DNA of 64,000 nt from Leptospiraceae bacterium. Its GTDB lineage: Bacteria > Spirochaetota > Leptospiria > Leptospirales > Leptospiraceae. Below are positions 54,161 through 63,726 of the stretch, one piece after another. The position numbers were made by a program, and so were the translations under genes. The notes under the pieces are model-generated. The model was not told where the DNA came from. It searched no databases and worked only from the letters and a program-made list of their open reading frames with translations. Location of the stretch: the NCBI GenBank assembly GCA_947458405.1, contig CANGZW010000004.1, forward strand, positions 1-64,000, given 5' to 3'. How positions within the stretch are numbered: the stretch's first letter is position 1; each line of letters opens with the position of its first letter.

Positions 54161-56086
54161 ATGAAATTTTTAACATTCTTAATCAGTTTTATTATATTAT
54201 TTTTTAATATAAATACTATAGTTTCAAGTCCATTAATTCATTTAAGTGAAGGAGATTCAATTAATGTAGTTTCAGACATTGAAATTTCAGAAAACTTTGA
54301 AGAAGAAACTGATATAAATAAATTAATAGTAAGTAGTTCAGAATCATGGCACAGAGCTGGTAGAAATGATATGATTCTTTATAAAGAACCTGGGATACAC
54401 CTCTGGACAAGATTTGATTTATTAAATGATACAGAAACTGAAAGGGAAGTTTTCATCAAAATAAAAGAATTTGTTTTAGATCAAGTTAACTGCTATGTTG
54501 TTTATGATAAAAATAATATTGCTCATTTTAAGAGTGGTATAAAAAAACCTTTAAACGAAAAAATTATTAAAACAGTAGATTCCATTTTCCCCATAGAATT
54601 AAAGAAGGGTGAAAAAGTTTCGGTTTATATCGATGTAAAAGCTGATATTTTCACTGCTTTTTATATAAGTATATATACTACGAATGGAATATTTGATCAC
54701 TTAATAAAACACAATTTTTTAATTGGTATATTTTTTGGATGTGTGATCTTTATGGGAGTACTTTGTATCTCAATTTTGTATTACATGAAAGATTATACTT
54801 ATTTGTACTACTTAGGCTTTTTATTTTCTGACTCCATTTTCCAATTTACAAGAGTTCTCCTTGGGATATATTTTTTATATCCAGAAAATCCTCAATGGAA
54901 CATATCTATTTGGTACTCATCACATGTTATCTCATTCATGTTTGCAACTTTATTCTTTAGAAAATTTTTAAATTTGAAACTTTATAATGCCTCTTTGGAT
55001 AAAATAACTCATTATTTGTCATACATTATCTTATTATTTTTACCGCTTCCTTATATCTTCAACGAGAATACTTTTTACATAGCACTTGGGGTGGGTTTTC
55101 TCTATACAATAATGGTATTCATATCAAGTATTTATGTGTATGGGATGGGATTTAAACCTGCTAAATACTTTTTTATGGCATGGGGATTTTTAATTGCTGG
55201 GGTCATTGCTTCCACTATTGCAACTAAAAATAATTTTATCCGTGAATATGCTTCCATGTTTGGATCTATTTTACAAATGATTTTTATTGTTTTTGCAATT
55301 CTCTCCAAAACAAATAGAATTCAAAAAGAAAAAGACCAAATGTCCCTTGAGATTTCAGGGATTAGAAAAGAATTAAATTTAGCTCAAAAAATTCAACTCT
55401 CCCTCTTACCGGAAAGACCTCCCAAATTAAAGGGTTGTGATATAGGATCGTATTACTTACCTATGAAAGAAATCGGTGGTGACTTTTTTGATTTCTATGA
55501 AAAAGATGAAAAGTCTTTCTCATGTATAGTAGCTGACGTTTCCGGACATGGTCCTGCCGCGGCTTTGATTGCTTCTATGCTTAAAGTTTCCTTTTCTTCA
55601 ACCTCAGAACTTTATGACCAACCATTAAAAGCCCTTTTGAAAATGAATCACTCCCTTTTGGGAAATTTAGGGAAAAAGTTTGTTACCGCAGTTTATGCCT
55701 ATGTAGACCTAAAAGAAAAAATATTAAAATATTCTAGTGCGGGACATCCTGCAATCATTGTACAACGAAGAAGCGAACAGAAAATTATTTATATGGAGCC
55801 CAAAGGACAATTTCTCGGCTGGTTTGAAGACATAAAATTAAGAGAATACACGTTTAATATCATGCCTGGAGATAGAATTTTACTCTATACTGATGGATTA
55901 ATAGAGGCCTTCAATGAAAAACATGAAATGTTTGATTATGATCATTTAGAGGAAGCTTTAATTAAGTACACATCACTAAGTGCTGAAGGAATATCTTACT
56001 TCTTGGGATTCCATGTAAAAGAATGGGTAGGATTTACACGAGACTTTGAAGATGATATTACTCTTGTGACAGTAGACATTCAATAA
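54161..56086 (+). CDS. 7TM receptor with SpoIIE/RsbU-type serine phosphatase domain
   Basis: A 641-residue membrane protein. After a signal-like N-end comes an extracellular beta domain (about residues 30-180, 7TMR-DISMED2-like), then seven membrane segments (about 185-385), a short helix and a PP2C/SpoIIE phosphatase domain. Phosphatase motifs are intact: EIGGDFFDF, CIVADVSGHGPAAAL, YSSAGHPAIIV, DRILLYTDGLIEAFNEKHEMF and EDDITLVTVDI. Such proteins dephosphorylate anti-anti-sigma proteins in partner-switching pathways. It follows the NeuB gene by 2 bases. Confidence 0.92.
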   Translation: MKFLTFLISFIILFFNINTIVSSPLIHLSEGDSINVVSDIEISENFEEETDINKLIVSSSESWHRAGRNDMILYKEPGIHLWTRFDLLNDTETEREVFIKIKEFVLDQVNCYVVYDKNNIAHFKSGIKKPLNEKIIKTVDSIFPIELKKGEKVSVYIDVKADIFTAFYISIYTTNGIFDHLIKHNFLIGIFFGCVIFMGVLCISILYYMKDYTYLYYLGFLFSDSIFQFTRVLLGIYFLYPENPQWNISIWYSSHVISFMFATLFFRKFLNLKLYNASLDKITHYLSYIILLFLPLPYIFNENTFYIALGVGFLYTIMVFISSIYVYGMGFKPAKYFFMAWGFLIAGVIASTIATKNNFIREYASMFGSILQMIFIVFAILSKTNRIQKEKDQMSLEISGIRKELNLAQKIQLSLLPERPPKLKGCDIGSYYLPMKEIGGDFFDFYEKDEKSFSCIVADVSGHGPAAALIASMLKVSFSSTSELYDQPLKALLKMNHSLLGNLGKKFVTAVYAYVDLKEKILKYSSAGHPAIIVQRRSEQKIIYMEPKGQFLGWFEDIKLREYTFNIMPGDRILLYTDGLIEAFNEKHEMFDYDHLEEALIKYTSLSAEGISYFLGFHVKEWVGFTRDFEDDITLVTVDIQ

Positions 56087-56821
56087 TTATAAAGTAAATC
56101 CAGCCTTTTTAGCATCTTCTAGAAATATTTTAACAGTATCCAATGATTGTTGCAGTGGTGTAATACTTCCTATTCCATTTAGTTTATTTAAAACATCCTT
56201 AGGAACAGTGATTATATGACAACCGAGATCGTTTGCTTGATAAATATTATATACTTCTCTGGTAGAAGCCCAAAGTAACTCAGTATTTTGCCTCATTGAT
56301 ACCAAAGCAGAAGATGCTATGATACACGGAACTGGATCTGTTCCAACATCAGCCATTCTTCCTGCAAATACTGATATTACAGCAGGGGTATTTTCTTTCA
56401 GAGCAAGAACCGTATCTCGTGTTTGTTCTTTAGTATAGACAGCCGTTATATTTAATTTTACCCCATCCTTGGATAAGTCTGTAATAACTGGATATGTTGC
56501 ATCTCCTTTTGAATTCATAACTGGAATTTTAACATAAACATTTTTTCCCCAGGAAGTAATTATTTTAGCTTGCTTTCTCATTCCATCAAAGTCATCTGCA
56601 AAAATTTCAAAAGAAATATCTCTATCCTGTATCTCAGATAAAACTTCTTTTGCAAATCCAGAATAATCTGATACACCAGCTTTTTTCATTAGGGATGGAT
56701 TTGTGGTAAAACCACTGACTTTTGGATTTTTATATAAATCTAAAATTTCTTTTTTATCAGCACCATCTGCATATATTTTTATATTCAAAGAATCTAATGT
56801 TCTTGTTTCATTTAATGGCAT
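56087..56821 (-). CDS. Transaldolase-like protein (Tal/FSA family)
   Basis: A small transaldolase-family aldolase: FTTNPSLMKKAGV, a Schiff-base Lys in NVYVKIPVMNSKG, LNITAVYTKEQT, ISVFAGRMADVGTDP and LWASTREVYNIYQA. I start at the ATG at 56821, nine bases after GGAG, giving 244 residues; a TTG start 20 codons upstream would add a non-family lead. It may serve the non-oxidative pentose phosphate pathway or act as fructose-6-phosphate aldolase; the family does not decide which. Confidence 0.92.
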   Translation of the reverse strand: MPLNETRTLDSLNIKIYADGADKKEILDLYKNPKVSGFTTNPSLMKKAGVSDYSGFAKEVLSEIQDRDISFEIFADDFDGMRKQAKIITSWGKNVYVKIPVMNSKGDATYPVITDLSKDGVKLNITAVYTKEQTRDTVLALKENTPAVISVFAGRMADVGTDPVPCIIASSALVSMRQNTELLWASTREVYNIYQANDLGCHIITVPKDVLNKLNGIGSITPLQQSLDTVKIFLEDAKKAGFTL

Positions 56822-56914
56822 ATTCCCACTCCAAACGTATCTGTGTTCATTCGATCTAAATGTATAAAACTTATCTTTCAAGTCACTTAATAATATGCAA
56901 GTATAAAGAGTAAT

Positions 56915-58309
56915 TTAATTCCCCATTCTTCTTTCAAACTCTATAAATCTTTGATTTTCATATTTATTTTTAGGAAACAATGTTGAAAAAAGGAATCCTA
57001 TTAAAAAAATCTGAGGAATTCCATATACACTCCAGTACCATGTATATCCCCCACTTTCTCCAAAATAAACATAACAAAATATTCCCCAAAATAATCCATA
57101 TATTATAGATACTAATACTCCAATCTTACTTGATTTTTTAAAATAGAAAGCTCCCAGTAGTCCGTAAGATAATGCGGCAATTGGAATATTCGCAAGGATT
57201 AATTTATCTAAAATTTTATCTATAAAGTATTCAGACATAAAAAATGAAATAATAATTATAATCAAAGTAATAATGATACTCCTACTTTGAGAATAACTTC
57301 TAGATTCTTTTTTATTTAAAAAATCTGAAACAATCATTGTTGTCATTGAACTCCATACTCCAGCTAAAGTAGTAGTACCTGCTAAAAATATAACTAAATA
57401 ACCAAACCCTCTAAATCCTATAGGAAATTTATTATTAATAATATAAGTTAAACCAACCTCGCCATTAAGTATATTTATATTACTAATTTTTAAATTATAA
57501 ACTGCTAAAATAGGTATAGAGTATAAAACAAAAACAATTATCGATGATACCCCTACAGCGATAAATGCTATATTTTCATTCTCAGCAGAAAATATTTTTT
57601 GCCCATACCATGGTGCTGAAATATAGGTAAACATAGTCAAAATAATTAATGATATTATAAATTTAGGAGGTAAATTATTAATACCATCCGAAAGTTGCAC
57701 TTCACTTATTATTTCATCCGGAATAGAAAAATAGTACAACAATGGAATTAATACTAATGTTGCCAAAAACGACCATACATCCGTTTTTATTATTGATATC
57801 AAGCCTCCTCTCAATGTAATTAATATAGTTAGTATTACTAAAATAATAGAAATCTGCCACCCCATTAAACCGCTTAGGACAGGAGAAAATAATATCTGCA
57901 TAGATTTTAAATAATTTGAGCTGAATCCCAATAATGCGATCAGTAAAAATGAACTGGAAATCTTTCCGAAGGTAGATCCATACCGCAGTGTAAATAATTC
58001 AGCAACACTAGAAGCATTAAATCTTTTCCATTTCTTTGCCACTACAAACGTGTAAAATAACAATCCAAATAAAAAGACAATTGGCAATGTTAATCCCCAT
58101 ACACCTGCTATGTATCCTACAGATGAAAATCCAATCAAGGTTGATGGATTAAATTCAGTCATAACTAAAGTTGCGATTAGAGGAAATAACTTTGTTTTTC
58201 TATCTGCCAATAAATAGCTTGATTCAGTTTTTACTGAAGAAGCATTGACCGATCCTAAAAAAATAGAGCCCAATAAGAATATGCAGAACACCAAAATATC
58301 TAAATTCAT
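56915..58309 (-). CDS. Sodium:solute symporter (SSS family)
   Basis: A 464-residue protein with about 12-13 membrane segments. Family hallmarks: DRKTKLFPLIATLVMTEFNPSTLIGFSSVGY in TM2-3 and RYGSTFGKISS after it, FLAGTTTLAGVWSSMTTMIVSDF with the sodium-site Ser/Thr residues. The transported solute (sugar, amino acid, carboxylate) is not predictable. It is transcribed toward the transaldolase-like gene, 94 bases upstream of that start. Confidence 0.9.
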   Translation of the reverse strand: MNLDILVFCIFLLGSIFLGSVNASSVKTESSYLLADRKTKLFPLIATLVMTEFNPSTLIGFSSVGYIAGVWGLTLPIVFLFGLLFYTFVVAKKWKRFNASSVAELFTLRYGSTFGKISSSFLLIALLGFSSNYLKSMQILFSPVLSGLMGWQISIILVILTILITLRGGLISIIKTDVWSFLATLVLIPLLYYFSIPDEIISEVQLSDGINNLPPKFIISLIILTMFTYISAPWYGQKIFSAENENIAFIAVGVSSIIVFVLYSIPILAVYNLKISNINILNGEVGLTYIINNKFPIGFRGFGYLVIFLAGTTTLAGVWSSMTTMIVSDFLNKKESRSYSQSRSIIITLIIIIISFFMSEYFIDKILDKLILANIPIAALSYGLLGAFYFKKSSKIGVLVSIIYGLFWGIFCYVYFGESGGYTWYWSVYGIPQIFLIGFLFSTLFPKNKYENQRFIEFERRMGN

Positions 58310-58412
58310 GTAACCAATAATATTTAATTTCGTCTAAAAAACCTAGTACATATTTTTTTTACATTGAAAAAAAGTATATTGAGCTTATAAGAATTTTTGT
58401 TAAATTGTATAT

Positions 58413-59144
58413 ATGAATAATAAAATGAAAGCACTGATTATTGGTGGAAATGGATCATTAGGAAAAGCTTTTCAATCATCTTTAGAGAAAAGAAACTATG
58501 AAGTTTGTAATACGTATCACTCAAATAAAATTTCCGAAAATAACTCTTACTCTCTTGATTTAGATTCTTCTGAATTAGAAATTGATAAATCCTTAGAGAT
58601 TATTCGAAATAATTTTGGAGTTCCCGATCTTTTAATAATTGCATCAGGCACAGCGTGTTACAATCCTCTAAATAAAACATCAAATGAAGATCTCAATCAT
58701 ACTTACAATGTTGACCTCATTGGTCCCGTTAGAGTTATAAAATATTTTTTACCATATTTTTTAGAGAGAAAATCAGGTATTATTCATGTTGTATCCGCAA
58801 TTGCAGGAGTCATGCCAGCCGTTAAAAATATGAGCATCTATACATCTGCTAAATTTGGTCTGGTTGGTTTTGTTAGGTCTTTAGCCACAGAACTGATAGG
58901 AACCGGAGTCAAAGCCTCTGTAAGCTGTCCAGGAGGTATCAAAACCAATCTCCCTGACAACGCAATTGGAGATAAAGAGTCCCTAATAAAATTCTTCCAG
59001 CAGTACGGTAAATCCTTCCATGAACCTAACGAAATTTCTGAGCTCATCTTGGACAAATTAGATGCAAGAGAAGTTTTAATTTTTCCGACAGAATCAGCAA
59101 AAAAACTATTCGAAGATAACCTAGCCAAACCTTTTTGGACATGA
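58413..59144 (+). CDS. Short-chain dehydrogenase/reductase
   Basis: A 243-residue SDR: GGNGSLGKAF cofactor motif, LLIIASGTAC in place of the usual NNAG, VSAIAG, catalytic YTSAKFGLVG and PGGIKT. The family is clear though the NNAG-type motif is changed. The start at 58413 or the ATG four codons later is not decided by a clear ribosome-binding site. Its stop overlaps the next gene's start (ATGA). Confidence 0.88.
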   Translation: MNNKMKALIIGGNGSLGKAFQSSLEKRNYEVCNTYHSNKISENNSYSLDLDSSELEIDKSLEIIRNNFGVPDLLIIASGTACYNPLNKTSNEDLNHTYNVDLIGPVRVIKYFLPYFLERKSGIIHVVSAIAGVMPAVKNMSIYTSAKFGLVGFVRSLATELIGTGVKASVSCPGGIKTNLPDNAIGDKESLIKFFQQYGKSFHEPNEISELILDKLDAREVLIFPTESAKKLFEDNLAKPFWT

Positions 59145-59377
59145 AAAACAAAATAGACTGGAAACATTTCGAAGGCTCTCATTGGACCTTCGAAGGAGAA
59201 GGATTACGACATTTCTCAGTCATTTCTTATTCAAAAAAAAATAGGCTGGTCTATTTACGAGCAGAGCTTACTGGAGAGGTTCGCTCTGTTTTTTTTTCTG
59301 AAATACAAAATCCTAAATTATGGTCCAGAAATTGGAAATTAATTATAGATAATGTCTCAAAAGCGATGCAAATATAG
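59141..59377 (+). CDS. Small hypothetical protein coupled to the SDR gene
   Basis: A 78-residue protein whose ATG overlaps the SDR stop by ATGA. It is aromatic and basic (KIDWKHFEGSHWTFEGEGLRHF, WSRNWKLIIDNVSKAM) with no domain known to me. The coupled start is the main evidence that it is real. It ends 76 bases before the acyl-CoA synthetase gene. Confidence 0.7.
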   Translation: MKNKIDWKHFEGSHWTFEGEGLRHFSVISYSKKNRLVYLRAELTGEVRSVFFSEIQNPKLWSRNWKLIIDNVSKAMQI

Positions 59378-59396
59378 AAAAATTTTAAAGAATTAC

Positions 59397-59424
59397 TTGC
59401 CAATTTTTAATATTTAAGTAAAAT
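59397..59424 (+). promoter_or_regulatory. Candidate promoter of the acyl-CoA synthetase gene
   Basis: TTGCCA (59397-59402) and TAAAAT (59419-59424) with a 16-base spacer, 29 bases before the ATG at 59454. AGAGG at about 59446-59450 is the ribosome-binding site. Confidence 0.5.
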
Positions 59425-59453
59425 AACACCTTGCTTATAGCATAAGAGGTCCA

Positions 59454-61340
59454 ATGGTAGAGAGAATTTATCAGCTTATTGAAAACATAGCCCAAAAATA
59501 TCCCCATAAAATATCGTTTAGAAAAAGAAATGGCAAAGCCTTAGATGGAAGAACATTTTCTGAAATCAAGGATTTAATTGATAACACTGTTGCTGGATTT
59601 GAAGCCCTAGGAATTGAACGGGGTAAAAAAATAGCATTTTTTTGCGATGCCAGCCCCAATTGGATCATTGGAGATATGTCAATCCTATCAGCTGGATGTG
59701 TAACGGTTCCTAGGGGAACAGATGTGACTGTAGATGACATAATCTACATAATTAATCATTCAGAAGCGACTATTGCCATTGTTCAAAAAGAAAAAGATAG
59801 AAAAAGATTAGAATCATTACGAGATAAAATTCCTAGCATCACAAAAATATTCATTCTCGAAGATGAAAAATCTGAATTGGCTACAGGTAGTGGAACTTTA
59901 GGAGAGATTATTGAATTAGGGAAAGAATTTCGTTTAAAAAATCCTAATGGCTTAAAAAAGAGAGTTGAATCAGTGAATCCCGAAGAACTGGCAACACTTA
60001 TCTACACAAGTGGTACTACAGGAGCTCCTAAAGGTGTAATACTCAACCAAAAAGGATGGCTTACAGCTATCTCCCATACTGTTGAGAGAATGAATTTAGG
60101 CCCCGAAGATTCTGCAATTTCCCTACTACCTCCCTGGCATGCATTTGAAAGAGCTTTGGAATATGCAACAATATCAATTGGTTTAGATTTTGTTGTAACC
60201 GATGCCAAGGTGTTGAAGGAAGACTTGGCTTTGTTCCATCCTACTGTATTTCCCAGTGTTCCTAGAATATGGGAATCGTTATACAATGGAATCATGGCAA
60301 AAATATCCAAAGAGTCTCCAATAAAACAAACTATTTTTAAAATGGCAATGGAGATTGGATCAGAGTGGGCTAACCAAAAAGCTAAATTTTTTGGATATGA
60401 CTTTCATATTGAAGAAAGATCTGTTCTCTCAGTCATAAGTATTAAAATTGCATCAGGTATTACATTAGTTTTATTATTTCCTTTAAAATTATTGGCAGAT
60501 ATAGTTTTCGCACCTATTCACCAAGCCTTGGGAGGACAACTCAGAATTTCAGTTTCCGCAGGTAGTGCACTACCTTCCGTTGTAGATAAATTTTTAACAT
60601 CAATTGGATTGAGAGTATTAGAAGGCTATGGTATGACAGAAACTTCTGCAGTAGTGTCTGTAAGAAATCCTGAATTTCCTATGCCCGGAACTTTAGGTAC
60701 ACCCATTTCTGGTTATTCCATTAAAATTAAAGATGATAAGGGAGTTGAAATAGCAGAAAATATCGGTAAAAAAGGAACCCTCTGGATAAAGAGCGATCAA
60801 ATTTTAAAAGGATATTATAAGAGACCTGAATTAAACAAAGAAGTATTTGATACAGATGGATACTTCAATACAGGTGATTTGATGATTGTTAACTGGAAAG
60901 GAGAATTAATCTTTTCTGGCAGGAGTAAAGATACACTTGTATTAGCAGGAGGAGAAAACATAGAACCCTTACCAATTGAAGATAAACTTTTGGAATCTCC
61001 TTTAATCGATCAAGTATTAGTGATTGGAAATGAGAAAAAATCTTTAGGAGTTATCATAGTACCTAATTTTGAAAATGTAAAATCATCAATTCCTGGTTTA
61101 ACTGATGATACGAAGTTATGGAATTCAGACCAAAAAGCTAGACAGTTATATAAGAATGAAATTTTAAATTTGATCTCTCAAAAAAATGGATTCAAATCCT
61201 TTGAGCAAATTCCAGGTAATTGTTTTTATATTTCTCATAGAGGCTTTGACCCTGATACTGAAATGACAAGAACTCTAAAAGTAAAAAGAAATATTGTTTG
61301 TGAAAATTTTTCATATGAGATTGATAAAATGTTCAAATGA
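59454..61340 (+). CDS. Long-chain acyl-CoA synthetase (AMP-binding)
   Basis: ANL-superfamily enzyme activating fatty acids through an acyl-adenylate. AMP-binding motif LIYTSGTTGAPKGV, the YGMTETSA loop, GYFNTGDL and the C-terminal SGRSKDTLVLAGGENIEPLPIE are canonical. The 628-residue length, and the insert with VLLFPLKLLADIVFAPIHQALGGQLR, suits long-chain (FadD15/FAA-like) synthetases with a membrane-touching region. Named as a fatty-acid enzyme from family features; the exact chain length is not visible. It couples to the following sensor gene by ATGA. Confidence 0.93.
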   Translation: MVERIYQLIENIAQKYPHKISFRKRNGKALDGRTFSEIKDLIDNTVAGFEALGIERGKKIAFFCDASPNWIIGDMSILSAGCVTVPRGTDVTVDDIIYIINHSEATIAIVQKEKDRKRLESLRDKIPSITKIFILEDEKSELATGSGTLGEIIELGKEFRLKNPNGLKKRVESVNPEELATLIYTSGTTGAPKGVILNQKGWLTAISHTVERMNLGPEDSAISLLPPWHAFERALEYATISIGLDFVVTDAKVLKEDLALFHPTVFPSVPRIWESLYNGIMAKISKESPIKQTIFKMAMEIGSEWANQKAKFFGYDFHIEERSVLSVISIKIASGITLVLLFPLKLLADIVFAPIHQALGGQLRISVSAGSALPSVVDKFLTSIGLRVLEGYGMTETSAVVSVRNPEFPMPGTLGTPISGYSIKIKDDKGVEIAENIGKKGTLWIKSDQILKGYYKRPELNKEVFDTDGYFNTGDLMIVNWKGELIFSGRSKDTLVLAGGENIEPLPIEDKLLESPLIDQVLVIGNEKKSLGVIIVPNFENVKSSIPGLTDDTKLWNSDQKARQLYKNEILNLISQKNGFKSFEQIPGNCFYISHRGFDPDTEMTRTLKVKRNIVCENFSYEIDKMFK

Positions 61341-63631
61341 TGAATATACCCTTTGCAATAAGAATTGGTTTGGCGATTTTTGGAATTTGTGGTACTTTAA
61401 CTATTTCAGTATCACTAATTATTTATAATCAAATATCTGGAAGTATTTGGAATGGAATGAGTTCTAGACTAAAAGATTTAAATAGATTAGCTCTTTCTCA
61501 AATTAAGCCAGATCAGATCGAGACAATCATTAATTTAAAATCTTTAATTGAAACAAAATATCCTGTACCTCAAGATATAATGAATAACTTGAATTCTGGA
61601 GAAACTCTTTCTTTGCTACCAAAAGAAGACATTGACAAAATTCAAAGACAAGATGATTTTCAAGATATAATTCAATATCTTAGAAGAGTAAAATTTTCTA
61701 CTGCACAAAATGTAGTACCGAAAGAAAATTTAGCCCAGGCGCCTGCAAATAAATTAGATATTCCTTTAGTAAGATATGTATATATTCTAACTGATATTCC
61801 AGGAGTTAAGGATTATAAAAATTTGCGATTCATTGCAGATGGAGATTATGAAACTATCGACATAGATGATAATGGAATGATAGATAATGACGAAATATCA
61901 ACATCCGTAGGACAACTATATAATACTGCAGGACAACCCGGTATAGAAGAGGCATTCAAAGGATCAGTTTCCTCTAATCCTGAGTACACCATGGATCAAT
62001 GGGGAATATGGATTACATCTTATGGACCGATTTTCGATAATAACGGAAAAATTATTGCTATTCTCGGTATAGATATGAATGCAAAAGGTGAGTTTAATTT
62101 ACTTAGAAAACTAAGAATTGTAATTGTAGTGGTAATTATATTATCTATTTTTTTATCATTTTTAGCAGGATATATCATCTCCATATACTTTAATAAACCA
62201 ATTTCAGCCTTAATTAAAGGAGTAGATTCTGTTTCAAAAGAGAATTATGATTATCATGTTGATATTAAATCTAAGGATGAACTCGGATTATTAGCGAATA
62301 CATTTAACTTAATGGTTGATTCTGTCAAAGAGATGAAATCGAGACTTCAAGATTACACTGAATCATTGGAAGAAAAAGTAGAGAAGAGAACTATTGAACT
62401 CAAACAATCATTAGATGAAATAAATACACTAAAAGTCCAACAAGATGGAGACTACTTTTTAACATCGCTATTATTAGAACCTCTAAGTAAAAATACTGTA
62501 AATTCTGAAAACCTAAAGATCGAGTTTTTACTCAAGCAAAAAAAAGAATTCTTTTTCAAGAATAAAACTCTAAATCTCGGTGGAGATATAAACATTGCTC
62601 ATTCTGTTACTATTGAAAATAAAAAGTATATAGTTTTTCTTAATGGGGATGCGATGGGGAAATCTATTCAAGGAGCAGGAGGAGCACTTGTCTTAGGATC
62701 TGTATTTCAATCAATCATTGCTAGATTAAATTTGTCTCCGATTGAACAATCTAAAAGTCCGGAGAGATGGTTAAAAGATGCATTTGTTGAAATGCATAAA
62801 GTATTTGAAGCATTTGATGGCTCTATGCTTATGTCATCAATAATAGGACTTATAAATGATAGAACTGGATCCTTATATTTTATTAATGCAGAACATCCAA
62901 ACTTAATATTATTCAGAGATAATAAAGCTAAATTTATAGAACCAAATACAAACCTTAGAAAACTTGGAACCGAAGGTATAGATGGTCAGGTATCAATAAA
63001 TGTTATTAATTTAGAAAAAAATGATTCTATATTTATTGGCTCAGATGGAAAGGATGATATATTATTACAAAATGAAAATAAGCATAGAATCATTAATGAA
63101 GATGAATCTGTGATACTTAATATTCTTGAAAAAATAAATGGGAATATTGAAATTTTATTAGATGAAATTTATAAAATAGGTGAAATTTATGATGACTTAT
63201 CACTAATAAAATTGACATATAGCGGGGAAAGACCCTCAGTACAATTTTTAGAACTATTAAGGAATAAAGCTCTCAATTATTATTTTGAAAAAAAATATGA
63301 TAATTGTACATCTATTTTATCTCAATTATTTGAGTATGATCCAACTGATAATGAATTATTATACTACGGATCATATGCGGCTAAATTATCAAGGAATTTA
63401 ACATTAGCCGCTGACTGGGGAGAAAGACTTTATTTAAGAAATCCTAAAAATACTAATAATTTAATAAATCTCATAAATGTTCTATTGATTCAAAATAATT
63501 TATCGAGAGCAAATAGATTTTTAGGAAGACTTGATAAGCTAGAACATGATAAAGAAAATTACAATAAATTGAAATTATTATATATTAAAAAATATGAAAA
63601 ACTAAAATTAAATAATTTATTCATCAATTAA
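61337..63631 (+). CDS. HAMP-SpoIIE receptor phosphatase with an EF-hand-like loop in the sensor domain
   Basis: A 764-residue membrane protein. Membrane helix (about 10-30), extracytoplasmic sensor (about 31-255, with ITSYGPIFDNNGKIIAILGID of the Cache type), second helix (about 260-285), HAMP (about 285-340), coiled coil, SpoIIE/PP2C-like phosphatase (about 390-640, NGDAMGKSIQGAGGALVLG, IFIGSDGKDDILL, YDDLSLIKLTY) and TPR-like repeats (about 650-760). Residues 175-186, DIDDNGMIDNDE, fit a calcium EF-hand loop. The phosphatase shows the GDAMGK variant of the family. The start overlaps the acyl-CoA synthetase stop (ATGA). Confidence 0.9.
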   Translation: MMNIPFAIRIGLAIFGICGTLTISVSLIIYNQISGSIWNGMSSRLKDLNRLALSQIKPDQIETIINLKSLIETKYPVPQDIMNNLNSGETLSLLPKEDIDKIQRQDDFQDIIQYLRRVKFSTAQNVVPKENLAQAPANKLDIPLVRYVYILTDIPGVKDYKNLRFIADGDYETIDIDDNGMIDNDEISTSVGQLYNTAGQPGIEEAFKGSVSSNPEYTMDQWGIWITSYGPIFDNNGKIIAILGIDMNAKGEFNLLRKLRIVIVVVIILSIFLSFLAGYIISIYFNKPISALIKGVDSVSKENYDYHVDIKSKDELGLLANTFNLMVDSVKEMKSRLQDYTESLEEKVEKRTIELKQSLDEINTLKVQQDGDYFLTSLLLEPLSKNTVNSENLKIEFLLKQKKEFFFKNKTLNLGGDINIAHSVTIENKKYIVFLNGDAMGKSIQGAGGALVLGSVFQSIIARLNLSPIEQSKSPERWLKDAFVEMHKVFEAFDGSMLMSSIIGLINDRTGSLYFINAEHPNLILFRDNKAKFIEPNTNLRKLGTEGIDGQVSINVINLEKNDSIFIGSDGKDDILLQNENKHRIINEDESVILNILEKINGNIEILLDEIYKIGEIYDDLSLIKLTYSGERPSVQFLELLRNKALNYYFEKKYDNCTSILSQLFEYDPTDNELLYYGSYAAKLSRNLTLAADWGERLYLRNPKNTNNLINLINVLLIQNNLSRANRFLGRLDKLEHDKENYNKLKLLYIKKYEKLKLNNLFIN

Positions 63632-63726
63632 TATTTCATTTTAGACTTAATTAAAAAAGGTTAACATAAATAAAACATTTTTCATTGAATTAAATTATAA
63701 GTATTTAAAAATTAGTTATAAAGAAT

